Positions 34,825-44,820 of a stretch of DNA of 64,000 bases are shown piece after piece; within the stretch, counting starts at the first letter, position 1; each line of letters opens with the position of its first letter. A program made the translations under genes and the position numbers. Location: the NCBI GenBank assembly GCA_013398295.1, contig VZSF01007905.1:183914-247913 (forward strand), given 5' to 3'. Source of the stretch: Chionis minor. Lineage: Eukaryota > Chordata > Aves > Charadriiformes > Chionididae. The notes below the pieces were generated by a model. The model saw only the letters and a program-made list of their open reading frames with translations, had not been told where the DNA came from and did no database searches.

Positions 34825-36370
34825 CTGAAAAAAAGGTTTCAAAAATCAGTTATGAAGAACAGAAAAATCTCTGTCCACAGCTCATGAACTGTGGTACCAC
34901 ACTTCGTTCAGCTCTCAGGACTCTTCCGTTCACACATCATAACTCATTTTTTGAGACAGAGAGAGACTGTACGTGGCAAGGTGTGCTGCATTTACAAGAG
35001 TTCATTGCCATTGGTACCGAGGGATGGAGAGGCAGGGAAAGCGAACCAGCTCATGGCTTCGTACTGGGAGATGCTCCAGGAGGTGCAAGGACTGGACAGT
35101 CTGTTCTCTCACCCTCCTCCTCCCACGTTTGGGTTGTGGACTTGGCATCTGTCTGGGTGAAGAAGGCAAAGTGCTGCTGCCCATTAGTGCTGCCCCAGTG
35201 GGTCCAGTTACTCAGCAGGGCAACAGCCCATTCACGCAACAACAGAAGCAATCAGCCCTGCGCTTGCTAATGAGGGATCAGCAAGGGTCCCAGGAGCCAG
35301 CCAACACCAGATGACCTTGTTTATTCAAAATTTCCACACTGTGCTGGAGGGACTTGCTATTTCATTGCTGCTTCTCTCAGTTCAGAAGGGTTACTTAAAA
35401 CATTGCTTCTAAACATCTCCTTTTTGGGATTCTTGCTGATCACATCATATTTTGGCCTTGGTTATGCAGCTTTGTCTGACAAAAATGGCTGACTTGTGAG
35501 CAGCAGCCAAGCTTTGGGGTGGGGCTCATTAAAAGACTATGAGATGTCCACAGATTAACTGTTTAATACCTAAGATTTAGGGCTCTGACCTGCAGTTAGG
35601 AGGTGAAGCCACTGATACAGCCACCAGCAGCCACGTAAAGCCCATTGCTTCCACCAAGTCATTTGGAAATACCCAGCTAACACATCAGTTGGGGTTTAAT
35701 GGCTGTGAGCATCGTACTAGGACAGTATCTTCCAGGCTGTGGTTCACAGTGCTGGGTGGGAGCAGGGGAAAGGGCTGTGAGTTGCTTCTTGGGCGTCCAT
35801 CAAAGCTGACCATGCAGAAAAACTTATGCTGGGAAGGTAAATTTGCTATGAAAAGTTACTTTCTGAAAAATGTCGTGAGGTCAGCAAACACAGGGCGCTG
35901 AAAGCTACTGGCTTTGATGAGAAACTGATGGGAGGTGAGGTACGTGCCAGCTGCCTCGCAGGGTTCCCCAGGGCAGAAGCTGCTGCTGATCCCTGCCCAT
36001 CTTTGCCTGAGGAGACCTGGGTGCAGGAGCCAGGGGTGCGGGTGCAAAACTGCCTGCATCACTTCAGCTGCACAAAGGGTTAAATGCAGAGGTGGGAACA
36101 GCTGGACTGAGTGCGCAGGGATGAAAATAATCAGTTTTGAATTTCAAAGCTTTTTTAAAACTCTCCCTCACCCAGTCTGACTGTGGTGGACCTCAGCGTG
36201 GTCCCCTGCTTGTCGCACCCCAGAGGAGAGCAGGGGCGTGGAGGCACAGCCCCGGATGACAGCGCTGCAGCCTCTCGTGCTCCTTGCTGCAAGGAAATAA
36301 TCAACAGCTCCCCAGAGCCATCCCTCCCAGCACATTTTAAAGAGCAAAAAAAGCATTTTGGATCACTTAC
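34825..36370 (-). other. Putative intron 1 of the mucin-LRR gene
   Basis: The interval is bounded on the - strand by a donor-like GTAAGT at 36370-36365 and the acceptor CAG at 34827-34825. It contains no convincing coding frame. Its length (~1.5 kb) is like the predicted LRRC15 first intron (~1.3 kb). Confidence 0.5.
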
Positions 36371-36455
36371 TTGTCTGAGCACTTGCCAGCTGACGGAGTG
36401 AGGCACTTGTCTAGCCACCGGCGTGAGCCACACCACACGAGCATCGAGGCTACCA
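36371..36455 (-). other. Putative non-coding exon 1 of the mucin-LRR gene
   Basis: An ~85-nt segment on the - strand ends in ACAA before GTAAGT, a strong donor, and begins about 27 nt downstream of a TATA-like box. The start is estimated from the TATA spacing, not observed. Confidence 0.45.
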
Positions 36456-36481
36456 GATGGGGGTCCCATCACCTGGCCAGC

Positions 36482-36553
36482 TTTTTATCCATGGCCCAGG
36501 CACAGGGATTGGTTTCACAGGAGGTCAGGGCGCAGGTCTGCGCAGGGAGATAA
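36482..36553 (-). promoter_or_regulatory. Putative promoter of the mucin-LRR gene (TATA, CCAAT, GATA)
   Basis: Reading the - strand: ATAAAAA at 36488-36482 (TATA-like), CCAAT at 36512-36508, and, further upstream, a GATA site (AGATAA on the + strand at 36548-36553). These line up upstream of a short exon with a strong donor. GATA sites are common in thrombocyte/megakaryocyte promoters, which would fit a platelet-type LRR receptor, but one motif is weak evidence. Confidence 0.45.
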
Positions 36554-36599
36554 GGGACAGCCGGGGAGCAGGCAGCGGAGCTGTGCCCCCGGCGTGGGA

Positions 36600-37839
36600 G
36601 GCCATTGCAGAAACCCCTCGGAGAGGACACAGGCACATACGCCCCTAGGCGTTATCTGCTGGTGCCACTTGACTAGTCACATCCAGGGGAACCTGAAGAT
36701 CTCTAGGCCAGCCTGTTTTGTAGCTGATGGTCTCCGCAGTCCCATATCTCCACCAGCGTAACCCACCAGCTTCACAAACACCACCCCCGCTGACAGAACA
36801 GAAAGGAGTTTTCCTATTTAAAGCTTTTGCTATTAAAAATAGCCAGCCGTTTCCTTCCTCAGGAATTGGCTTATGTAGCTAAAGGTGCTGCTCTGAAGCC
36901 ATTTATTTAAGCTTATAACAGGGATGATGCCTGTGGCCAGAGAGATATACTGGCAGCAGCCAGGTTGTGGGCTCAGCCCCACACCTCGCCGGCCGCAGAG
37001 CTGGGGCTCTGTTGTGCCACCCCAGCACAAGCCAAAGACCTTCCCGCAGGGTCTCTTGTGGGGAGAAACACTCCATTTGATTCAAAGACTTAAAATGACA
37101 AGGCGTCCGTCGCACTGGATAATTGCACTAATTGCATTTCTGCTTTGTTTTTCACCTGCTCTTATTAATGCTCAGCTTGTGCTCCTGGGTTTTCCTGGCA
37201 AATTAAAAAACACTCCAAACTATTGCACTTTTTCAACAGCCTTACCCTTTTACAATGTCAATCCCACACGCATCCAGGTCCCTGCTTGGTGCCAGGCTGC
37301 TCCAGGGGCTGCGGGGCGGCCGGAGCCAGAGTGGGGAAGGGGATGGAGCTTGCAGCAGGGGTGACCCCAGCCTCCCCAGGCCAGCGACCCCGCGGTGCGG
37401 CAGCTGTGCCAGCGGGGTTGGGGAAGCTGCAGCCAGCCCCAACATCCCTGCTCCGGGCTTGGCGCCGGCCACACCAGCATCACCGGGCAGATGGCCACAG
37501 CGGGGTGGCAGTCCCCTGCGCCGGGGGCAGGGGGTGTGGGGGGCCGGCAGCCCAGGGCACGGCTAGCACAGGCCAGGCAAAGCCAGCACGGAGCCTCCTC
37601 CGCTTCGCTCTGGGCTCTGCGGCTGCCCAGTGGCTGGCCAGCAGCCGGGAAGGGGCCGGCAGAAGCCCACAGCCCAAAACCAGCGCAGCCGCAGCGCGGG
37701 GGTGGCTCTCCCGGCCCCGCCGGGCGCGGGGACCCGCGTCGCATCGGCCGCAAGATGGTGCAGCAGCACCGCACCGCCCCGCCCCGCACCGCCACCCGCG
37801 GCGGCTCGCTGCAGCCTGCCGGCCTGCGCCGGCACCCAC
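36600..37839. other. Intergenic region between the mucin-LRR gene and the minisatellite
   Basis: No gene supported. 36780-37270 is AT-richer and ordinary; 37270-37840 is very GC-rich. Long + strand frames that run on into the minisatellite arise from stop-poor repeat DNA. Confidence 0.5.
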
Positions 37840-38830
37840 CCACGCGTGCATGCATTCACACACCCACCCGTGCATGCTCTCACACTCACCCACCCGTGCA
37901 TGCACTCACACACACCCACGCATTGCATGCTCTCACACACACCCACCCGTGCGTGCATTCACACACCCACCTGTGCATGCTCTCACACCCACCCACACGT
38001 GCATGCACTCACACACCCACCCGTGCATGCTCTCACACACACCCCGCGTGGGCATGCACCCGCACACTCACCCACCCATGCGTGCACTCACACACACCGA
38101 CGCGTGCATGCTCTCACTCACCAACCCATGCACCTGCATGCACCCACAAACACACCCACATATGCATGCGCTCACACACCCACACGTGCATGCACTCACA
38201 CACCCACATGTGCATACACACACACCCACCCACGCGTGCATGCATGCACTCACACACACCCCTGCATGGGCATGCACCCACGCACACACCCACCCGTGCA
38301 TGCACCTGCACACACCACCCCCTGTGCATGCACTCACACACACCCCTGCATGGGCACGCACCCGCACACACACACACCCATGCATGCACTCACACACACC
38401 CTGTGTGGGCACACACCTGCACGCTCACACACACACATCCCCCACATACATGCACCCATGCACTCACACTCACTCTTACATGCATGCACCCACAGTCACA
38501 CACACTCCTGTGTGCATGCATCCACACACAAACACACATGCATGCACCCACACACTCGCATGCATGCACCCATGCACTCACACACACTCCCATGTGCATG
38601 CACCCACATGCTCTCACACACACCTGCATGCACTCTCACACACACCACATGCACTCTTACACACACACGGAGACTCCCATGCGCAGGCATATGTGTGCAT
38701 GCACCCCCACACTCCCACATGCATGCACCCACGTGTGCATGCACCCAGGTGTACCTGCACCCACGGACTCACACCCACACGTGCACGCACCCACACACCC
38801 ACACCCACCGTACCTGCTGTCCCCTGGGCT
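37840..38830. repeat. CA/TG-rich minisatellite (CACCCACCCGTGCATGCACTCA-type units)
   Basis: About 1 kb of imperfect tandem units of roughly 20-40 bp built from CACACACCCAC, GTGCATGCA and CTCACAC. Units vary in length and carry frequent TGCATGCA palindromes. Alternating purine-pyrimidine stretches give Z-DNA potential. The array lies between the mucin-LRR gene and the 3' end of CPN2. Long open frames in several phases are a by-product of the repeat. Confidence 0.92.
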
Positions 38831-39310
38831 GCCAGCCCTGCTGAGACTTCGTGCCCCATCTTTGTGGCCGCTGGGTGTACCCGAGGGGGGACTGCAGGCC
38901 AAGCCCTGCCAGGGTGGGTGGGGGACGTGCCGGCGCAGAGCCCTGGGCTGGAGCCCACCCCGCAGCCAGGCAGCCCGTGCCCCTCGCTGGGCCGTCGGCC
39001 GCACTCGCCCACGTCTCCTTCAGACAGCCCACCCCAAAGCCGTGCCCTGGGGGCTGGCGCCCGGCTGCGGCTGGGGCTCTGCGTTCCCGCGGGAAGCGGA
39101 GGTGAGGCTGGGAAGCTGCAGCGGGCAGAGATGACCACACCAGAGAGCAGCGCCTACTCACCGCCAGGCACCGGCACCCACGGGACACCACGCACGGCCC
39201 CAGCCCAGTCCTGGCTGGGCCACGGCCGCCATCACTTCTGGGAAGGAACGGGCTGAGACAGGGAAGCGTTTCCTTTCTCCACCATGGGAACTGGTTGCAC
39301 GGAAATTATA
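38831..39310. other. GC-rich flank between minisatellite and CPN2 3' end
   Basis: No gene seen. Unique GC-rich sequence passes into AT-rich sequence at about 39300 where the CPN2 transcript probably ends. Confidence 0.5.
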
Positions 39311-39317
39311 TATACAT

Positions 39318-39323
39318 TTTAAT
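39318..39323 (-). terminator. CPN2: Putative CPN2 poly(A) signal ATTAAA
   Basis: TTTAAT on the + strand (ATTAAA on the - strand) lies about 190 nt past the CPN2 stop, in a short AT-rich patch; the 3' UTR would be 39324-39511. No AATAAA on the - strand was seen nearby. Confidence 0.5.
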
Positions 39324-39511
39324 GACTATTTCAAATATACAGCAAACGCATGGCTGCGAGAATAAATACCACCAGGCCAGCTCTTGCGGAGAGGTTGGTG
39401 ACAGCTGGTGACCACAGCAGGGGGAGCAGAACAAGACAAGGTGCCGTTTCCCAGGCTGGTTCGGAGGTGGCCAAAGCAACAGCAGAGCAGAAGCAGGCGC
39501 CTGCCCGAGCC

Positions 39512-41146
39512 CTAGGGCACCGTGGGGAGACCTGGTGACGTGGCCTCGTCCCCGCTCTGCGCCATGATGAGGACGCTGACCTGCAGCGTGCCGCAGCGGG
39601 AGCGCAGCACCCAGGCGCCCCGGTATGCCAGCGCTGCCTGCCCGGGAGGAGGAGGAGGAGAAGGAGACGGAGAAGGGAGGCGAAGGCTGAGCTGCTGGCA
39701 GCTCGTGGCATCGCAGGCCACCCTTACAGTGCCCTCGGGGTTGCTGTAGGTGCACTGCCCCAGAGCGTCCTCCCGCAGCTCCCCGTCCCAGCCCTCCTCC
39801 GGCAGGACGCCAGGCACTGCCGGGCACTCCAGCTGCCCCTGGGGGACCTCCAGCAGGGACCGTCCCCAGAGAGCAGCCGGGCTGGCACAGAAGGCTTGTG
39901 CGTGGACGAGGGGCTCTGTGAAGCCCTGGAGCCAGCCCAGGAGGTAGGCGAGGCGGCAGTCGCAGGCCCAGGGGTTGTTGGCCAGCCCCACGCGTGCCAG
40001 CTCCTCGTTGGCATCGAAAAGCCCCGGGGGCAGGTGGGCCAGGCGGTTGCGGTCCAGCGCCAGGGCGGTGAGGAGGGGCAGCCCGGCCAGCAGCCCGGCC
40101 GGCAGGCTGGAGAGGTTGTTGTGGTTCAGCTGCAGGGTTGCCAGCTCCACCAGCCCCTGGAAAACCCCAGCGGGGAGGTGGGACATGGCGTTGTGCGAGA
40201 GCGCCAGGCTCTGCAGCGCCGAGAGGTTGGCGAAGAGACCTTGGGGCAGTGTCTCCAGCCGGTTGCGGGCCAGCGAGAGGTGGAGGAGGCAAGGGGTGCC
40301 AGCAAAGAGGGTGGCGGGCAAGGTGGCCAGGCGGTTGCCCTCCAGGCTGAGGAAGGTGAGGTTGGGCAGACCGGCAAAGATGTCGGGGGCCAGGCTGCCC
40401 AGGGCGTTGTGCTGCAGCTGCAGCCGCCGCAGCCCCCCCAGCCCCGTGAAGGCATCGGCCGGCAGCTCCTCCAGCCGGTTACCGTCCAGGTGGAGCTCGG
40501 CCAGCTGGCCCAGTGCCCTGAAAGCATCGGGGGGCACCTGCGCCAGCAGGTTGTCGCTGAGCTTGAGGAGGCGGAGGGTGGTGAGGGGGACCAGCAGCCC
40601 CGCTGGCAGCTCAGCCAGGGCGTTCTGCGAGAGGTCCAGGGTCTGGAGGCGCCGGAGTGGGCGGAAGATGCCAAGAGGCAGCGCCTCGATCTTGTTCCCC
40701 TGCAAGCGCAGGTCCTGCAGGCGGCTGGCGGCAGCGAAAAGCCCTGGCTGCAGGGAGCGGAAGGTGTTGGCACCCAGGGAGAGCTTGCTGAGGCTGGGCA
40801 GCCCCGTCAGCATCCCTGGGCTGACCGCTGGCAAGGGGTTGCCTGACACCTCCAGCTCGGTGAGGCTGGGTAGCCCCCGAAAGGCGCCGGCCTCCAGCTC
40901 CTGGATGTTGTTGTTGAGGAAGACCAGCTTGGTGAGGGTGGTGCTGGAGCCCAGGGCCCCACTGCGGATGCTGCTCAGGGCCGTCTCCACGAAGAACAGC
41001 TGAGTGGCATTCCCTGGCAGCCCCACCGGGATCTCCCGCATCTTCTCCTCCGAGCAGAAGATTTTGGAGGTATCGTAGCACTGGCAGGCGGGGGGGCAGT
41101 GCGGGGGCAGCGCTCCCACCAGCAGCGACCAGAACCCCAGCAGCAT
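39512..41146 (-). CDS. CPN2: Carboxypeptidase N subunit 2 (CPN2), 544 aa
   Basis: CPN2 is the secreted, glycosylated LRR scaffold of plasma carboxypeptidase N. It stabilises the catalytic CPN1 subunits, which trim C-terminal Lys/Arg from kinins and anaphylatoxins. I chose the ATG at 41146-41144 (MLLGFWSLLVGALP, a signal peptide); the frame extends three codons further only to a GTG. The acceptor is 13 nt upstream (exon start 41159), so the CDS is on one exon as in mammals. The LRRNT is CPPACQC; FFVETALSS follows, then about 12-13 LRRs (residues ~70-390) and an LRRCT with NPWACDCRLAYLLGWL. The C-terminal domain carries QCTYSNPEGTV, a near-exact CPN2 signature, and there is no membrane segment. 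Length matches human CPN2 (545 aa). Codon third positions are very GC-rich. Confidence 0.96.
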   Translation of the reverse strand: MLLGFWSLLVGALPPHCPPACQCYDTSKIFCSEEKMREIPVGLPGNATQLFFVETALSSIRSGALGSSTTLTKLVFLNNNIQELEAGAFRGLPSLTELEVSGNPLPAVSPGMLTGLPSLSKLSLGANTFRSLQPGLFAAASRLQDLRLQGNKIEALPLGIFRPLRRLQTLDLSQNALAELPAGLLVPLTTLRLLKLSDNLLAQVPPDAFRALGQLAELHLDGNRLEELPADAFTGLGGLRRLQLQHNALGSLAPDIFAGLPNLTFLSLEGNRLATLPATLFAGTPCLLHLSLARNRLETLPQGLFANLSALQSLALSHNAMSHLPAGVFQGLVELATLQLNHNNLSSLPAGLLAGLPLLTALALDRNRLAHLPPGLFDANEELARVGLANNPWACDCRLAYLLGWLQGFTEPLVHAQAFCASPAALWGRSLLEVPQGQLECPAVPGVLPEEGWDGELREDALGQCTYSNPEGTVRVACDATSCQQLSLRLPSPSPSPPPPPGQAALAYRGAWVLRSRCGTLQVSVLIMAQSGDEATSPGLPTVP

Positions 41147-41159
41147 GTAGACCACCAGC

Positions 41160-43290
41160 CTGCACTGGAGAAGGAGCCCAGCCTCATCCTCTGCCTCAGC
41201 AAGGCAGAAATCTGCACCCGCAGGCGGGTGCTCCTGGGGAAGCAGCTTTTGCAGCCAGAAATGCAGGGGAACAAGCCCTGGTCACTGCCAGTGCGGGCAG
41301 CTGCCCCAGCCATGGGGCATCCCTCCAGCCCCAGCCCCCCGCAACACCTCAGTGCTCCCATTGCGGGAACGGGGAGCACTTCCCTCCCAGGTCTCTTCCC
41401 ACCTGCCCCATGCAGTGGGTCAGGGCTCTTCCCCTGCACCCCAGCCCTGCTCCAGCCCGCCCTGTGACAACCAGGGTGGTGCCACCCTCGCTGACAGTCC
41501 CCAGTGCAGAGCAGCAGCCGAGGTGGGAGCTGTGGGGTCCCACAGGGGTCCCAGGGGAACGGGGTCTCACGAGATGTCTCTGGGGGCACAGACCTGGCCA
41601 CTGGGGCAGGGGAATGCGTGAAGCACGGGGATGTGCCGCACGCAGGGGGTGATGGGGACAACGCTGCAGGGCTGCTCTGCGCTCAGTGACAAAAGGAGCG
41701 GGCTCCACGGGTTGTGTGTCTAACTGCCCATCAAGTACTTCTTTCTCTGCAAGCAACCAGAGCAGTGTCAAACCTGCCCAAGGGATATTTGGCTCGACCA
41801 AATGCCTGTTCCCAGCCCACGGGAGGCACTTTTTGACCACCTGAGCAAAGTGGTGGCCTCCAGACCTCCACCAGTCCCTCCCTACTCAGGACACATGCCA
41901 GCGCTGCCGGGTGATGGGGGATGCTGCCTGCCCCACAGCGATGCCCACCTGCAGACACCCTGCACAAGTGGGGGTATCCTGGACTTACAGCAGTGCTTGA
42001 GAGCAGCGCTGGACTTGCCTTTTCCTTTCCACCATCTCACTTGTTTTCATGCAGAACCAACAGCAGCTCCCACCCATCCCAGGCCCCCAAAAACCACCCA
42101 GGTGGCGTGGCCGCCACTTACCGAGCATGGCATTGTGGGGACCGCCACTGAGCCCACGGCAGGTTTGCAGGGACGCCACTCGCCGAGCTGAGATGATGTT
42201 TTCTGGGGTGGATGGGAAGCCAGCCGACGAGCTGTTCCTGCTGGGGTGGAGCTGCCCCTTGCTGCTTATCGGCAACAACAACCCGTGTCCTTGGAGCGCT
42301 TCAAAAAATAGCCCGACCCCAGAGGGACTGGAGGTGAGGCCAGAGGCAGCTGCCAGCGAGCATCCTGGCAGGGAAGTGGGGTCCTGGCCCCGGACATCCA
42401 CTGGCCCGGGGAGAGTGGCAGGGCACTCTTTTCATGGGTGGCACCAGTCCCAGACCGAGGTCAGCATGTTTGCTCGCAGCAGCTCTCCAAGACCTCCCCT
42501 AGACCTCATTAAATCCCAGGGGAGTGGGGCTAGTAAACGCCCCTTGCATGAGAGAGGGGACCAGGCGTGGCTTAGCAAGGCAAAGCAACGCCACAAGGAG
42601 GGGACCACCCTGGGACCATCATGCTGAGACGCACCAGGTGCTTTGCAGCCTGGGACATGCACCCAGCCAGCGGTGGGATGGCCAGAGGGACCCATGGACC
42701 AGCTGGACTCCCTGGGAGTTTGCAACACGCCCAGGGGAGCAGCATACACCACTTTAAGGGCTGCCTTGCAAGGGTCTGCGTGGGAAGGGTCTAGGGTGGC
42801 AGCAGCCACAGAGGCACCCCCAGGAGGAAGAGGAGGGACACATGTACCTGCATTTGGCCAGACCGATGGAGCAGATGGTGACACACAAAGAACACAGCTG
42901 ACACAAGCCAGCGGCAGCCAGCTCTGAAGGGAGGTGAGTGAGCTCCTCCCTGCCCAGGGTCCTGCCCCGGGGAGAAGGACTGCGCAGGATGCTGTTGGTG
43001 ACTCTGTCGAGAAGCTTGCTGAGGTCTCAGCTCACTCTCCACAAGCCATCCTGCTGCTGCTTGGGCAGCTAAGCCCTTCCAGGTCCCCCACACCAGGCTG
43101 GAGCCCGGGGACCACCATGGGCTCTGCTATCACAGCACACTAACCCTCTCCCAGCCCCACCAGCCTGTACAGGCTTTTCCCCAACATGAAAAAATCTCTT
43201 AGCAGAGGAAATCAAGTGCAGCTCCTGTCCCTGCTAGGTCATTCCCCGGCTGTGCACTGCGGAGGAGCAAACAAACAGCTCTTGGCACTG
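41160..43290. other. CPN2 upstream region (intron/promoter) to LRRC15 3' end
   Basis: This stretch should contain the CPN2 first intron, first exon and promoter. Donor-like sites on the - strand occur at 41988-41983 (GTAAGT) and 42121-42116 (GTAAGT). A weak TATA-like TATTTTTT lies at 42309-42302. I cannot choose between them. No other gene is evident. Confidence 0.4.
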
Positions 43291-43307
43291 GGGGTGGACA
43301 ACTGCAC

Positions 43308-43313
43308 TTTAAT
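43308..43313 (-). terminator. LRRC15: Putative LRRC15 poly(A) signal ATTAAA
   Basis: ATTAAA on the - strand (TTTAAT on +) about 1.5 kb beyond the LRRC15 stop codon. 43314-44820 would be a GC-rich 3' UTR. No canonical AATAAA on the - strand was noticed between, but a nearer cryptic site cannot be excluded. Confidence 0.4.
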
Positions 43314-44820
43314 GGAGAGGTCACAGAGCAGCACCCAATGGCCCCATGGCATGGTCCCACATCTCCCCATGCTGTGCATGTCCCAGGCCCGAGGAGCACC
43401 CCACCATGTGCACAAGTGTGGGGCTGCTGTGCCAACGCTGGCTCATGGGGTGGCATGAGCAGCCAGCACCATGGCGTGCACATCAAGTGTGACCCTTGTC
43501 CCCTGGCAGTGATCCCCAGGCAACCTGTCACCGCCGTTCCATGCGTAGAGGTGAGCTGGAGTCTTCCGTAGCTGTGCCAAGGCTGGAGGAGGCACGGTGG
43601 CCACTGGACACAGGTGCTGCTGGGGGACAGCATGGCCCCTTCCGGCAATTTGCAGAGCAGACACCCCCACTCCTGGGGCGCACCACCAGCATCCCCGCTG
43701 CCCGAGGGCTGCGAGCAGGCAGCAGGACCAGGCACAGAGCGGGACACTCGGGACGGGAAGAGGAAGAGGAGAGGGGAGGAGAGGATGTAGCTTTGCCAGG
43801 CAGAGCAGGGCCAGGCTGCTCACGAGCTGGCAGGGTACACATGAGGGTATCGAGGCCGCAAGGACCAGGGGGACAGCCCTAAAGGAGCAGAGAAGCCTCT
43901 CCCAGCCCCTACCCAACAGCCCTCCCAGAGGAAAGGGCACTTGACCCGTGTCCCTGGGCAGGGGGCGGCCAGCACAGCCAGGCCACTGGTCCAGCCCCGT
44001 GTGCGCTTCGCAGCCATCACCCCGCCTCTATAACCCCCCCGCAGCAGCGGCGGGTGCCAGCTCCCCGGTCACCACCTGGCTGGGGCAGAGGGCCGCGGGC
44101 AGGGGCATGTCCGCAGGAGGGTCCACGGGAGACGAGGGCTGGGGGGGATGCTGCTGATCCTGAGGGGAGCAGGAGGCTGCTGGGGGTGCGGGAAGATGCT
44201 GGCCGTGCCTGCAGGCAGGGCGGGCAGCGTGGACGCCGCCGAGTCACTCGGGGTGCGCCAGCCTGGCCCAGCCCCGCGGGGATCCGCGCCCGCGCTCCGC
44301 CACGCTGCCAAGGCGGGACAAGGACACGCAGCGCTGCTCGGGGCGAAGGCGTTCGCCCAGCTCCCGACCCTGCATGAGGGCGAGCCATGCCTGCCCAGGC
44401 AGGGGCTAAAGGAATGGCGGGGAAGGGGGGAAAGAAGGGAAAGAGGGGCTGGCGGAGGGGACAAGGTGAGGTGAAGGATGGGGAGATCCTGTGGTTTGGG
44501 GTGAGCACCATCATGGCCAGGCTCGATGGGGTCCCTCTCAGCACCCCGTCTGCTGCCGCCGGGCAGGGAATGAGCGCAGAGGCTGGGCTGGAGGGGCTGG
44601 GGACAGAGGGCAGCCGTGGGGGGGTCACCCGGGGGGACACCCTGCTGTGGGGCAGGGGCAGGGCGAAGCGGAGCAGGACAGGGGGACACGCAGCACGCGG
44701 GGTGGCACCAGCCTGTCCACGTCAGCGAGGGCAGCTGACGCAGAGCTGCTGTCCTGTCCCTCGGACCCCTGGGGAGGGGGTGCCCCGCCAGCACTGCTCC
44801 CCCCAGGGTCTGCCGAGCCC

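Noticed and set aside
37840..38830. Possible CRISPR-like repeat array
   Set aside because: Units are contiguous and imperfect without unique spacers, and the DNA is vertebrate; it is a minisatellite.
37223..39256. Long His/Thr/Cys-rich + strand frames (up to 677 codons)
   Set aside because: They run through the CA/TG minisatellite, where stop codons are absent in several phases. No domain, and low-complexity composition throughout.
39896..41003. Long + strand frames (316 and 342 codons) across CPN2, and similar ones across LRRC15
   Set aside because: Shadows of LRR codon periodicity in GC-rich DNA; the - strand frames match CPN2 and LRRC15 from signal peptide to C-terminus.
41147..41155. 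Upstream GTG start of the CPN2 frame
   Set aside because: Vertebrate initiation at GTG is rare, and the ATG at 41146 starts a proper signal peptide.
42122..42275. CPN2 exon 1 with TATA-like box at 42302-42309 and donor GTAAGT at 42121
   Set aside because: The TATA match is poor, a second donor exists at 41988, and the segment would add out-of-frame ATGs; kept only as a possibility.
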